From positions 6,852,931-6,916,930 of the forward strand of contig OY755047.1 in assembly GCA_963576565.1 (NCBI GenBank): a stretch of 64,000 nt of DNA. The letters run 5' to 3'. The notes beneath the pieces were generated by a model. That model made no database searches. It saw only the letters and a list, made by a program, of their open reading frames with translations, and was not told the DNA's origin. Source of the stretch: Aspidapion aeneum (lineage: Eukaryota; Arthropoda; Insecta; Coleoptera; Brentidae). Shown here one piece after another: positions 10,403 to 22,644 of the stretch (positions are counted from its first letter, which is position 1; each line of letters begins with the position of its first letter). The position numbers were made by a program, and so were the translations under genes.

Positions 10403-11274
10403 TGTTTGCGAATAGATGGCGCCAAAAAGCGGTCGTGTCGCCATCTATTCGCAAACCCGTGAACTAAAATACTAGTGGCGCCACCTGCAGAACTTTAAAG
10501 TCACGTACGCAATGGTGGCGCCATCTATGAAGAAATTTCTGCACTTTGTCCGTTTGCGAATAGATAGCAGTATCGCCACCTATTCGCAAACCCTTGGACT
10601 AAAATTTCTTCATAGTGGCGCCACCTATATAACTAATTGCGTAGTGCCTTTAAGGCCACGCGCGCAATAGTGGCGCCATCTATGATGACATAAGTCAGCT
10701 AAGAAAAATTGCATAAATTGTAATTTTTCTTAGCTGTTCTTTAAATAATAGTTCGCCCCACCCTTCAATTTTATTATATTTTAAAATACCCCTGTTTTGG
10801 ATACATAACTCCACATTTTCTTTGGAAAGATGTACTGTTAGAAATTTAGCCAAATCCTTTAAGGTCTAGCGCATCAAACGGTTAATAGGCCTCACATCTT
10901 CTGTTTTATACCTTTGTTCGATTAGAACCCGTTAAAAATGTTGGTTAGATTTTTCCAAAAAGGTATCGGGAGGAAGATGAGAGGCACATTAATTATATCG
11001 TTGGAGCTTTGAAAACTAGACTGGCAGCTAGCCACAGGAAAACGAAAGCTCCTATATCTCATTTTGTTTAAGTAAATTCCAAACTATAACCTTAAGAGCA
11101 GTGACGCATCTAGGCCCTAAAAGTTGGGGGTCCCAAAACTAAATTTGACATTTTTAATAAAATGTATTCACCCGAGAAAGAATTTGGTAGTTACTGTTTA
11201 CATAAGAAAAAAAGAGAGGAGCGTTCGCGTTCCTATGGTGCATTTTTAAAAAAATAGTGATGCAAGTCATCATG

Positions 11275-11466
11275 CGAGTTGAAACCATACTAGGCTCGAT
11301 CGCGCAAGTTGAATTTTCTTCCCATGTTTTATAATGTATACATTTTTACTTGGCGTTCTAGGGCCCTAGAACGCCAAGTGTAAATGTATATAAAACATGG
11401 AAAGGAACTTAATCGTGCGCAATCGAGTCTAGCTTGATCCGCGATGGGACGGAACTGCGATCCATT
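11275..11466. mobile_element. Palindromic MITE, family TTGGCGTTC, copy 2
   Basis: Mirrored counterpart of 9019-9246. The centre is a perfect inverted repeat: CTTGGCGTTCTAGGGCCC is followed immediately by TAGAACGCCAAG. The outer part retains GATGGGACGGAACTGCGAT. It is non-coding. Confidence 0.75.
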
Positions 11467-12406
11467 AGTAAATTTACGTCGCAAAAGTCACAAGATCACT
11501 GCTGTTTCTTGGGTAGTGACTAAGAGTTTACTAAAATGTTAGTGATCTTTTGACTTTAGAAATTTACAAACGCGTTCGCCATGATGTGCATTCCTTTTTT
11601 TTTATTATACAGTAGTGGCCAAGAATTTAGCAATCACCTAAAACTGTATTAAAATCTGATCCTACACTTACTATTAAAAAAACTATTATTAGTGTATTTG
11701 AAACCTTTAATCTATTTCTCAGCTTAATGTAAGGCGATTTTTCTCATAAAATTTTAGAGTGCTTTTTTCTCACGTTAAAAAAAAATATTTTAGTTTAAAT
11801 TTTTAGGCAAAACTGACCCGCACCATTCGAAAATAGCGTAAAAATTTTAAATCTGTTGAAAATGTAATATAAATTAAACAAATAATAATATAAATTTTTA
11901 AACTTTTTTTTCATGAACTATAGGAATTTTCATTATTTTTGCTAAATTTAAAAATTTATGTCCACACTATTTGTTCAATTGTAATGGAATTTTCGGGAGG
12001 TTTGAAATGTTTACCCTTGTTTTAAATAGTGTCAGCAATTTTTGCCTAAAAATATACAGAACATTTTTTAAAATGTGACAAAGACTTACTATAAAATTTG
12101 ATGAAAAAAATCGTTGTAGCACCTGTGTTAAGAAATAAATTGAACTTTCTAAATACAGTCCAGCAGTTTTTTAATAGTTAGTGTAGTGTCAGATTTTCAT
12201 ATAGTTTTAGGTGGTTGCTAAATTACTGGCCACGACAGTATGTAAATCTTTTGTCGATATGTTTAACAGTGCTTAAGACATTTGCAATTTGTGGTGTTCA
12301 AAAAATTACAGTTTTTTACATTACTCAACCCGTGTTTAAATTTTCACTCCTAGACTTTATAAGAAATGTACAGGATGGCCAAAAAATTTGCATGAAATAA
12401 CCTATA

Positions 12407-12915
12407 TAGGGATTGAGTGCTGGTAAGATATAAATGACAAAAAATGCTCAATTTAGATTCTGATTTTCTGGGAATTGCTCCTGCTTGGTCTGAAACTATT
12501 TATCAAATCAGTTAATCTACGGGGTGGTTTAGTAGGCTAATTTTATAAAAAGTGTAAAATAACTGTTTTAAAAGATTTCGAAAAATGTCATAAAGAAGAG
12601 TTGTTTAGATTCAAAAGTTAAGGCAGATTTTCTTTAGACGATGTTAAGCTGATTTTTCTGAAAATAGAGAATCAGTCGTACCTTTTAATTCTGAACAACT
12701 TTTTTAAACAACCTTTTCTGATATCTCTTAAAACAAAGGTACTTTACTCCTCTAACACTTTTTATCAAATCAACCTACTAAACCACCCTGTATATTAATT
12801 GATTTGGCTCGTTTTCTTAACATGTTAGTTTAGACCAAGCAGGCGCGATTCCCAGAAAATCAGAATCTAAATCGAAATGTTTGTGTCATTTATACCTTTC
12901 CGTAACTGAATTCGT
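12407..12915. mobile_element. Right-arm-specific foldback element
   Basis: TTCTGATTTTCTGGGAATTG near 12462 pairs with GATTCCCAGAAAATCAGAA near 12848. The blocks GGGGTGGTTTAGTAGG and CCTACTAAACCACCCTG form an inner inverted pair. The equivalent place in the left arm (about 7900-8150) lacks it, so it inserted after the palindrome formed. Ends are approximate. Confidence 0.7.
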
Positions 12916-12934
12916 GGATACACTGTATATACAC

Positions 12935-13500
12935 GGTGTTTCACGAACATCGAAACAGAGGCCTGTTTGGGTATTTTTCGTGCGAATTTGGAGAAACGCT
13001 CGGACACGTCAATTTTGTTTGCGAGGGGGACACTTTTTGGCTATCTTAAAATTTTTGTAGCACGAATCCCCTTCGAGTGGTATACTTTACCCCTATATTT
13101 TGAATAGGGAAAGTGGGTCTAGTGATACCTTGTTTTGAAGGCCTTTTGAAAGTCTTTATAACCGTGTAAAAATTTAAAAAATCTATTAATTAGTTTTTGA
13201 GATAATTGCCTTCAAACTTTCAAATTTAACATATTTTTCGGATTTAATTTTTATTTTATCATACCATGTTAAATTTGAACATTTGAAAGCAAATATCTCA
13301 AAAACTAATTAATAATATTTTTACACGGTTGTAAAAGGTATTCAAGAGAGCTTCAAAACAAGGTATCACTAGACCCGCTTTCCCTATTTAAAATATGGGG
13401 GTAAAAGATACCTCCCGAAGGGGGTTTGTGCTATAAAAATTTCAAGATATCCAAAAAGTGTCCCCCTCGCAAAAAAAATCGATGTGTTCGAGCGTTTCTC
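12935..13500. mobile_element. Foldback element, degraded relative of 7258-7898
   Basis: It shares GTGCGAATTTGGAGAAACG and TTTTTGGCTATCTT with the left-arm element and keeps the inverted-half organisation. The outer CAGGGTGTC end is decayed to CACGGTGTTTCAC. It occupies the mirrored position, so it was probably present before the duplication. Confidence 0.7.
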
Positions 13501-13839
13501 CAAATCACATTTTTTTTTTGTAGGGAGTGGAAGGCATTAATTATCCTTTTGTCGCAGAATTGTAGATATCTTAAGAACCGTCATATCAACAAAAGATCTT
13601 GATTTGCTGTGGAGTTATGTGTCCAAAAAATAAAAACCAACAAACATACAAAATACTAAATCCTAAACCTAAAAACAACTGAAGCTGAAAGGGCTCGATG
13701 TCCTGAAAATCCTCCTGTTTTCCTGCTTTATTATTATGCTTGAGGTTCTTGGAGTGCAGTTGAGTTTCTTGAAGTAAAACTGCCGGAAAAAAAAACATTT
13801 CTTACAAAGTAATCTTTTGGAAGTAAAAAGGGGTATGAA

Positions 13840-14821
13840 CAGGGTGTCCCATTTTTGATGGTATTAAATGGGAAACTCAATTATTATAAAATGTAGTGTC
13901 CTCAAATTTTAGGAAAAAAAGTTTTTTGTAGCCCTTGTAGTTTTAAAGGTACGACTGAAAATCCAAAAATTCGTAATCCCAGAAATCCAATTATTAGGGC
14001 AAATATTTCAATTCTGTTAAAACTTCTCTACAGAAAGTTGATTCTGTCAATAAAATGTCCACGGTAAAAAAAATTGTCTTAGATCAAAGCAAATGATGAT
14101 CCTATTCACCAAGAGAATATTTTCTTGATATAGCACAAAAAATGTCTTGCCTCTTTATTTTAATGTGAAACAGAAATTGTTTTATTATAAATTGGAACTG
14201 AATTAATCTAAGGCACCGTTTTCTCTGGAAGAAAAATATTATTTATATGAAGACAATTTGCTTTGTTACAAAATGGAGTATACTGAAACAAAACAATTTA
14301 AGAAGAAAAATAAAGTCTCATTTCAAGATTAAACGCTGCGTTAAACTAAAAATAAATATTTTATTTCAAAACAAATTGTTTTAAGGTAAAACAATTTATT
14401 CAAGAAAAGTACAAATTTTTTTACCGTGTCGTTGCAAAGTTTTTGGTCCGTGTCGAATCCAAGATTTCAGAAAAAAATTAAGAAAAAATACGGATCTGGA
14501 TTTTTTTTAAAATTTTTTTATAGCTCCGGGATAATTCGAGGCCCAATTTGAAGCAAAATATTGGAAAAAAAAAATGCAGGTCCGTACTTAACTTTTTTAT
14601 CTGGAATTCGATTCGGCGCGTTTTATTCACAGGATCAACTTTCTGTAGAGAAGTTTTAATAAAATTGAAATATCTGCACTAATAACAAATATATGACCGA
14701 TTTTTTATATTATATATTTTTTTTAAGTCTCGAAACATGTGAAGTAATGTAAAGTCCTCAAGTCTTTATTTTTTATAATACCTGAGTTTTCATTCAATAC
14801 AATAAAATACGGGACACCCTG
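13840..14821. mobile_element. CAGGGTGTCCC element inserted in the right arm only
   Basis: The ends are near-perfect inverted repeats: CAGGGTGTCCCATTTT and a TACGGGACACCCTG end. A different MITE is nested inside at 14060-14428. In the left arm the corresponding flanks are continuous near 5800-5815. It is therefore an insertion after arm duplication, with the left arm acting as the empty site. It is non-coding. Confidence 0.75.
14060..14428. mobile_element. MITE with CACGGTAAAA inverted ends, copy 1
   Basis: It begins CACGGTAAAAAAAATTG and ends with TTTTTTTACCGTG. Inner blocks (TAGATCAAAGCAAA, ACCAAGAGAATATTTTCTTG, AAACAATTTATTCAAGAAAA) recur inverted at 42119-42528. It is nested in the 13840-14821 element. 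It is non-coding. Confidence 0.75.
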
Positions 14822-14823
14822 TA

Positions 14824-16337
14824 CAGGATAACTCAAGTTGGACACTTTTAAGGGGGTTCGGGTACTTCTAGGGAAGATAAAAGAAAACTTACCCCTGTTT
14901 GCAAGGTACAAATTTCAAATCAAGCCCGTACAAGACTTTTGATGAGAACCGCATTTTGGTATATCAACACATCTTTAAACTATGGGGGTTTTCTGAAGAG
15001 TCTGCATTTTGGGTGCGACCGGGTCTACATTTTGTTTATGAAAATATCTATTTAATTGCTTTTTGCTAGATTTTTTAATGCTGAATTTAACTGTCAAACT
15101 GAATTCTGTCACTTTTATTTTCTGAGATATATAAGGCAAAATTACCTTTGTTATTATGAAACGATCATTTCTTTATTTGATTTATGTTTATTTTTTTGTA
15201 TTTTTTAAATATTTTGTGTGAATTTTTTTTTTATCACATATTTTTTGACACAATATAAAAAGTGTCAAGAATATAAATAAGTTGTATCCATAAAAAATAA
15301 AAATAAAACATAGTGTGTGACACATCGTTTTAACAAACATTTTAGGCTGATTGTAAAACTGAAATAAAAAAAAGGGTTATTTTATAAGCAAAAATATAAC
15401 TTTATGGTATATCTCGGAAACTAAATATGACAAAATTAAGTTTGACAGTTGCATTTAGCTTTAAAAAATCTACAAACAAGCAATTTAATGCAAAAATATA
15501 CTTTAAGAAATAAAAAAGTTGTAAATCCAAGTCTGAAATGCAGACCATTCAAAATACTCTGCCAATATATGGGCCCCTAAGCTCACACTAGGTACTATAG
15601 TTATAGTGTACGTGTGAGCTAATATAACTAAAAACTGAGATATATTTTATTCAACTCTAGACTAAATTACCTTTTGTTTGATACCACACAAGCCATGTTT
15701 TGACTTAAACTCAAATTTTTCAAATCTACCCCCACCCTTACAAAAAAAAACAAAAACTAAAATGTATTTTGTTAAACTCCGGACTCAATTACCTTTCGTT
15801 TGATATCACACACGCCATATTTTCACATAAACTCTAATTTTTGAAATCTACCCCCACCCTTTTATTTGGTTTGTGTTCGGTGGATTTTGTTCATTTTTAA
15901 ATGGGACCATCTAGACCCAAGACCCAGCCTAGGTACCAAATTTCATTAAAATCGGCCAAGCGGTTTTTGAGTTATGCGCGTTGGTCGTTACAGACATACA
16001 GACAGACAGACAGACAGACATACAGACAGACCGACAGACAGACAGACAGACGGCGCAACAAAAAAGTTTCAAAATCATCTGAAACGCAAAGATATATAAA
16101 AATTTTTGAAATCGGAGCAACTTTTTTTTTCTCGAAAAAATTAGGATCACCATAGCTCACACTACTATAGTATAGTATATGTGTGAGCTAAAAATGGGTT
16201 AACATATGAAAATGCGATTTTCACCAAAAATCTTAAGCCTTAAAATTAGCGTAAAGAACCACCCTTTGCTTTTCCCCTATCCCCTCCAGAAGTGGTTACC
16301 TGAAGCCCCCTAAAAGTGCCCAATTTGATTCACCCTG
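14824..16337. mobile_element. Foldback element, right-arm partner of 4368-5804
   Basis: It begins CAGGATAACTCAAGTTGGAC and ends CCAATTTGATTCACCCTG. The halves pair around GGTATATCAACAC and GTTAACATATGAAAATG. It carries the hairpin-ended element at 15580-16189. That nested copy has the same, not the mirrored, orientation as the left-arm copy. Either the nested insertions were independent or an inversion occurred within the stem. Confidence 0.7.
15580..16189 (+). mobile_element. Hairpin-ended repetitive element, copy 3
   Basis: Same family as 4860-5524 and in the same orientation, with two rather than three ~120-bp subrepeats. It has a long (CAGA)n tract at about 15990-16052. The conserved flank AATACTCTGCCAAT starts at 15552. 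It is non-coding; open frames on both strands (15901-16155 and others) are products of the microsatellite. Confidence 0.85.
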
Positions 16338-16526
16338 TATATAGAAAAAAATAAGCAAATTAAACCAATCCATGTTCTTAGATTGATTTATAATTAAATA
16401 AGGTTTAGATACAGGATGTTAATGAAAACATGTATTATATTGAAATAGGTGATAAGGTGGGGGAAGTCTCATTTAAATATAAAACACATTTTGCATAACA
16501 CTCTGTATAAATGTATAAATAATTAC

Positions 16527-16621
16527 CTGGAACCCCGTTAGATATAAAGGTGTCTTTTCATAAACATCTGCTTGGCACAAAACATTCCATTTTGCAAGAG
16601 CTGTAGGGAGAGCCTGCTGTC
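16527..16621 (-). pseudogene. Relic coding exon B, right-arm copy
   Basis: Minus-strand counterpart of 4092-4186, 95 bp with no indels. It keeps the acceptor-like TTTTATTTTAGTGAG before it and CAG then GTAATT after it. The open frame contains the phrase DVYEKTPLYLTGFQ, compared with DVYGKTTLDLMGFQ in the left arm. Most of the 16 nucleotide differences change amino acids. Function unknown. Confidence 0.4.
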
Positions 16622-16639
16622 CTCACTAAAATAAAAAAA

Positions 16640-18240
16640 TCAGGCTATAGATAAAAATGCTAATTTAGAAAAAAAAGTTTAATAATGTAACAATTTCTGA
16701 TTGCAATAATAAAATATAACTTTTTTTGGAAGCCAAACCATAATGATTTCTGTTACTCAAACCATTCAGGACAAAATTATTAGAATGTAGAGGATTTTGC
16801 TGAATATTACTTTGTACCGTGTAGGCCAAAAAAACCAGACGTTATAACTTTCGAGGTATTCCACCAATTTTAATAGAACAAACTACAATATGGCTGACAG
16901 AATCATACTTGACCCTTCTAAAAGGCATGTTTATTTTTATTTTCCGAAATTTTAAATATATTTTTAAGTTCCCTGAAAAGCTCTATTTTCATTTCTCACA
17001 ATTCTTAAAAATGGATTTAGTGGTTCCAAAAAAAATTTTGTTTCAAATATTGTTTTGCCTTCTTAATTCTGTTTGCAATAAGCCTACTTTTATTTCTTCA
17101 TAAAACAATTTTTAATGAATGGAATTTAATGAAATAAAAAGCATCATTGTGATTGCCCTTTAAATATCACTATCGAAAATTGCCGCCATACTTAAATTCA
17201 AAATGGAGGATGGAATCGAATTTATTGTTATGTTTCGAAACCTTGCCTTGCCATTTCTGTCTGCATTTATTTCCTCATAAATTCATTATTACTAAACCGA
17301 TTTCAATAAAATAAAAAACAACAGGGTTAAGATCGATTGGTCTTTCAAGATCAATATTAAACTTTGCCGCTATTTTGAAATCCGAGATAGCGGACTAAAT
17401 CGAATTTGAACATCCATAAAGGAACGCTTTTTTAAAACCTTTTGTAAATATCTATGAACCCTTTTAGTAGTTCTTAAGATATAAGTGTTTGTTCTAACGA
17501 TTGCTAGCATTTTAGTCCCAGAGGTTATGAAGTGGGGTAAATTTTGTATATATAGTCCGAGACGATCGAGTTTTTTTTTGGGTTTTGTACAAGTCCTGTT
17601 GGGTCCTGTCGAGATCCTGTTCTGGCTTGTTGAAAGTCCTGTAGTGAAATTTGTACAGAGTCCATCAGATATAATGATGACCCCTTATCATAGATAAGAA
17701 CACTCCCAAAAAAAAGTCGTATAAAAGCGATTGACTAGTTTAAGAGTTACGTGCGAGCCCCATTTTTTTGCATTCACGTCGATGGTTAAAAATCGCTCGC
17801 AACATAAGAAGAAACGATCCTGCATGGAGGGACAAATTTGAGTTAGTCCGCCATTTTAGAATTCAAAATGGCAGCAAACTTTAATCGACAACTTTAAAGA
17901 ACAATCGATTCTCACCATGATGATTGGTTTAAAACCGATTCAGAAATATTTAATTTATGAGGAAATTAATGCAGACAGAATTAGCAAGACATGCAATCGT
18001 ATAGTCTGTAAAACAATAATTAAAACAAAAAATATTATTTGAGAAACCACTGAATCGGTTTCAGTGATAAGAGTACGAGCCTCTCTAAAAGTTGAAGCTT
18101 AATTCTGTATGTCCGTCATCTTGGTTATAAGATAGCAAACAAAAAAGTATTTCTACTCAAAAGCCTGATCAATTTCCTGCAAAAACAGTCGTACATTTCA
18201 AAGGCTACAACAAAAAACCGTTTGTCCGTTTTTTTGCTCA
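16640..18240. other. Non-coding stretch, mirrored relative of 2505-4080
   Basis: It contains at least four degenerate copies of the AAATGGCGG/CCGCCAT module (near 16870, 17180, 17360, 17860) and the phrase ACTAAACCGATTTCAA. No gene is supported; the open frames at 16909-17103 and 17485-17697 fall within these repeats. Confidence 0.5.
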
Positions 18241-18253
18241 CAAGGTATATATA

Positions 18254-18912
18254 CAGGGTGTCTCATAACTTAGGGGCCATAGGCCAACAGGTGATAGAAG
18301 AGGTCATGTCTGATAAAAAAGTTCCTATGATGCGTGGGTCAGAACTCTTTTTTGTCGAAATACAGAGCATCAAAGTTGGCGAATTTTTATACTTAAAAAA
18401 AACGTAGTAAAAATATGAAATTAGGTAAAGTCGTATATTAGAACAAAAAAAATACTTAAAAAAAATAATTTTTGAAAAAATTATGCGTTCAATTTTTTTT
18501 TGAAAAATACTATTTTTTTGCTATAAACCTTTATTAATGCCCTATTATAGCGAGAAATAAAATAAAATATTATTGATATTTCTTAAAAGAATAAGTAAGC
18601 AAACATTATTTTTTTATTTCTTATTTTTTAAACATTTTTGGAGGTTATTTGGACAGTCTGTATCTCCTTAACTTGTAATTTTATCAAAAAAAGAAATACC
18701 ATATTTTTATATCACAATTAGCTGAGTATTCAGCTGGCTGTGACAGATTTTCTTTTTTTGTAAAACCCCTTTTCCCCCCACTCATCTAACTATAAAAATC
18801 CTATATCTTAAAAACAGATGTGTGTTGACCCCTATGTTATCAAACTTATTTTTAGGAAATAACTTCCTTTATCACTTGCTGCACTGTGTTCCCTATATTA
18901 TGGGACACCCTG
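18254..18912. mobile_element. CAGGGTGTCTCATAA element
   Basis: The ends CAGGGTGTCTCATAA and TTATGGGACACCCTG are inverted repeats. The interior is AT-rich, with long A and T runs. It belongs to the same broad CAGGGTGTC-ended group as 7258-7898, 13840-14821 and 40612-41990. No transposase is seen. Confidence 0.75.
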
Positions 18913-19087
18913 AATATTTTACCTCGGGTCCTAGATATTTATAAAATAAATTTTAAAATTGTTTTTCAAATTAAAACGTACCATTCAAAACTGGAACTCG
19001 TTGTCAGCATATGGATGGATTTTTGAGGAATTTTGACAGTTGGAATCGTTATAAAGCTGTGTCTTCCAATTCCAAATCTATCGTTGT

Positions 19088-19826
19088 GGTCTTCGTCCGT
19101 ACCCTGGACCGGGACCCTAAACAGGTTATGGCCTTCCGGGTCAGAAGGCCCCTGGAGTCTGCGGTGGGCAGGGATGACTCATTGTCCCTGATAGGATAAA
19201 CCTACCGCTACCCGAAACCTCTTGTCCTAAAAATGAAAAAATCCTGAAATGCACCTGCTGAACAAAATCAATTAAAGTACGTAATTGCTAAAGACCAGAA
19301 AAATATCAATGATAAGGTTAACTTCATTCATCATAATATTATCTTTGTTGAAAACCCATAAAACAACAAAGACAAGTTTAAGATAACCAACTTTAGGAAA
19401 ATCTAGTGCGTACCCTGGACAGGGACCCGGGTCCCTGAAGTCTGCGGTGGGCAGGGATGACTCACTGTCCCTGATAGGATAAACCTACCGCTACCCGAAA
19501 CCTCTTATTCTAAAAATAAAACAACTGATTTTGCAAAGAAAATTTATTGCCGGAAGCGAAAATTTGTCCGTACCCTGGACCGGGACCCTAGACAGGTACC
19601 TACCGGCCTTCCGGGTCAGAAGGCCCCTGGAGTCTGCGGTGGGCAGGGATGACTCAATGTCCCTGATAGGTTAAACCTACCGCTTACCCAAAATAAAATT
19701 TGTCCGTACCCTGGACCGGGACCCTAGACAGGTACCTACTGGCCTTCCGGGTCAGAAAGCCCCTGGAGTCTGCGGTGGGCAGGGATGACTCACTGTCTCT
19801 GATAGGTTAAACCTACCGCTACCCAT
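19088..19826 (-). repeat. GC-rich module, four copies (right arm)
   Basis: Inverted copies of the module at 724-1455, at about 19088-19210, 19405-19500, 19565-19690 and 19699-19826. The second lacks the GGCCTTC hairpin, just as the middle left-arm copy does. The array therefore existed before the duplication and later gained or lost one unit. Confidence 0.8.
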
Positions 19827-19922
19827 TCGCCATCTTTTCGTTGAAATCAAGTCGCAAAACCTGAAAAAAAGAAAAATACTTTAATGATTTTCAAAGGCAT
19901 TCTAATATTTTATAGGACTCAC

Positions 19923-19967
19923 CTGTCAAACTTAATTTTTCTGTCTGTCTGTCTGTCCCCACCAAAC
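19923..19967 (-). other. Exon-like block, right-arm copy
   Basis: Minus-strand counterpart of 564-612. It keeps TTTTGCAG before it, a (CAGA)n run, and GACAG then GTGAGT after it. The microsatellite is shorter by one repeat. No protein is recognised. Confidence 0.4.
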
Positions 19968-20449
19968 CTGCAAAAGAAAAACAGTATTAGTTGTTGATTT
20001 TTAAATACCATTATTTATTGATCACTCACCTTAATACAAAGATGATTTTATTTTGCTAAAGTAATACTTGTCTTCTTCACCTCTGCCTCTTATTGTAGTG
20101 TTCACTCTCCGAGGGCTGATCCCATGTGCCCTCTGAACAGCTCTAGACAGGATTGATTTCTGACAAAACTTTGTTCGGATCAAATCTTGAACAGTTAGTC
20201 AGGCTTCCCATTGCCACGCAAAAATATGTTGGCCTTAAGCCATCATAGGATCATAACATTCCTTGTCCCGGCCATTTTTTAAAGTCCGTCATATTATTGA
20301 AATTGAATAGCGGTGCCGTTTTTCTTCCTTGTCTAATCCTTTCCTCTTCCACCTCAGCTCCTCTTATGGAGTAGAGAGTTATCTTCTGTTCTTTCCACTG
20401 TCGTTATCTTGATGTAATGCTGTTGGTCTCCAGTACAGAGGTAAAGATG

Positions 20450-20900
20450 TTGTTCAAAAATACTTAATTTTCCCCTTAGAAGAAATTTCCCTTTTTTTGT
20501 GACTTAATAATTGAAATTTAGTTTTGATAGCAAGGAAAAAAGTTAATTAAAGGGAGGATAAAGATATTGGTTAAAAAGACCCAATTTTCCCTTAGAAGAA
20601 ATTTAATTTTTGCGAAAGAGTTTACTAAAAAAAAATTGTTGGGAAATAAAAACAGTTACCAAATTAAAGGGACAGTAAGTGGTAATGATATATTGTTTAA
20701 GGACTTAATTTTTCCTAGAATTTTTCCCTTAGAAGAAATTTCCCTTTTGAGGCTTAAAAATGTTGTTTTGTTAGGAAACAAAAACAGCTAAACAGGGACA
20801 TATTAACAATTAACATATTAAAGTGTTAAATATGTTGTTTAAAAAGTCTTAATTTTTCCCTTAGCAGAAATTTCCGTTTTGTTCGACTTAAAAGGTTTTT
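20450..20900 (-). repeat. Subterminal tandem repeats at the outer end of the right arm
   Basis: A block containing CCCTTAGAAGAAATTTCC repeats near 20474, 20590, 20727 and 20858, with spacing of 116-137 bp. Each copy is accompanied by GTTTAAAAAG-like sequence and AT-rich linkers. The left end of the window (1-80) contains the mirrored beginning of the same series. It looks like terminal subrepeats of a large element. Confidence 0.65.
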
Positions 20901-22640
20901 CAATAAAGAGATGCCCTATGAAAATTTAAAATTTAGATTTGTTAGAAAACCAAAATCAGATAATTTATAGAACAAAATCTCGGACAAAACTAAATATAAG
21001 TAATGATGTTTGCCCATCCTCCAACTCCAATTTTAGAAGTTAAAAGTCAAATTATTTTACAATGGAGATTTCATTAAAAAAATTGAAAAAAACATTTTGC
21101 AAGCATTTTTCAAGAATACTAAAAAATAGGGTCTGGAAAATTATTTAAAATACTTAAGCCCTAATTTTAAGAGCAATAAATTATTTGATAAAAAAATAGC
21201 ACCTTATAAGAATTTTTAACTACAAAAATATTTAAAACACATTAAAAACTAATAAAAATTTTCAGCATCCATAGGGTCATTTCATGTTTATTTGCTCTTT
21301 TCGTTTTTGTATGATTGATTGGTTTCTTCTTTAGTTTTGCTTTGTCTCTGTTTACTGTGGAAATTTTTATGTTTCGTTGGGCAAGAATCTCCATTAATGC
21401 CATCGTAATAATGTTCATTTCATCTTGTTTTTTCATTATTGGCAAATTTGGATATTTTTTGCAAATTCTGGTCGATGTTTTACTAATTGTACCAAAAAAC
21501 AGCAGCTAATAAGCTGAATGGACTATTTGGATCTCCGTCCAAAGATTTGGACTGTGTATAAAAATGGTCTTTTGTTTTCGTATTTCATTCAGATTTTTTT
21601 GTTTTTCGTAATTTTTTCTCCATCTCCCCAAAATAGGTAGATTTATTCTATGAATACTGTTTTCGTTAGAAGTTATATTTATTGAGCATGTATATCGATT
21701 CAGTAATGAATAATAAATGCAAATATAGATGACTTTTAACACTAGATATATAGACTTTTAGAAAGGAGTGTCTGAACTGTTCAGATTACAATAATAAAAA
21801 AATTGAGAAAAATTAAGATAAAAAGAAGCAAAAAATAAATAATAGGATAAATCAAAATTAAAGAAAATAAACAATACCCTATAGAAGTAGAAATGTCATG
21901 ATAGGATTTTCATCTCATTTAAAATAATGCCATGTCAAATTTGATGTTAATTTTTAGTTGAGTTTTTAAAAATATTTTAACGAAATTTTAGAACTCTCAA
22001 TTACGTCTTCACTATATAGGCAAACCATAGCTTGCCAAAGAAATTAAAAATGTTACAAAAGGCACATTGAATTTTTTTTCTTAGAAAGTAACAAAACCAA
22101 CATTAAGATTGATATTTGAGCTGACTAGTGATCTTACGTATTAAGTGTGAACCAAGCTTATAATTTTACACTTCCTAAAACACATCTAAAACAAATAAAG
22201 GCAAACAATTTTAAAATTAATTTTACAACTATTTAAAATTGTCAAAAAAGGTAGTAATGATAACCTTTTTAAAAAATGGAAAAATGAACAATTTGAAGTG
22301 CCCCCATTTCAAATTTGTAACCCATAAACTTTTAATATTTTTTCAACAAATCTAAAAATATGGATTTTTTTGAAAATGGCAAATGCGATTAACTTACATT
22401 TCCTATATCTCTTCAATCTAAGAGAAATATAACGAATAATCATCAATGTTTAAAGTACAGTAAAACTTTGAAGTTGAATTTATTACTGAGCTGTTTCCAA
22501 AAAAAGACATACATCAGTTAGTTATTTCAGCAAACCAAAGCTAAGTCTGTTAATATTTAATCACTTTATGCTTATAAATGAAATTAAGTGTTATTGAGCC
22601 CTTTTTGACATGAAAGCCACGATCACTGCTAAACAGCAAC
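20901..22640. other. AT-rich intergenic sequence with one weak coding-like patch
   Basis: Strongly AT-rich. The minus strand at 21242-21742 carries two adjoining open frames with K/R-rich composition, in different frames and with no shared start. One short frame there contains LVKHRPEFAKN, which faintly resembles the start of MADF-type DNA-binding domains, but the resemblance is too short to call. Otherwise nothing is recognised. Confidence 0.4.
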
Positions 22641-22644
22641 TTAC

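Larger units (their letters stand above)
10403..20540 (-). repeat. Right arm of the ~20-kb imperfect palindrome
   Basis: This is the inverted counterpart of 1-10115. It has private insertions at about 12407-12915 and 13840-14821, and lacks the left-arm block at about 6190-7250. The outer part near 20450-20490 pairs with positions 60-95, including the reverse complement of TATTTTTGAACAA. Exon-like blocks face the centre from both sides, so any ancestral transcripts would have been convergent. Confidence 0.88.

Noticed and set aside
15929..16160. Repetitive SVCLSVC-type frames on the minus strand
   Set aside because: They are translations of the (CAGA)n microsatellite inside the hairpin-ended element.
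21242..21742. Possible MADF/BESS-type DNA-binding gene on the minus strand
   Set aside because: The two open pieces are in different frames, separated by stops, and the resemblance is confined to about 10 residues.
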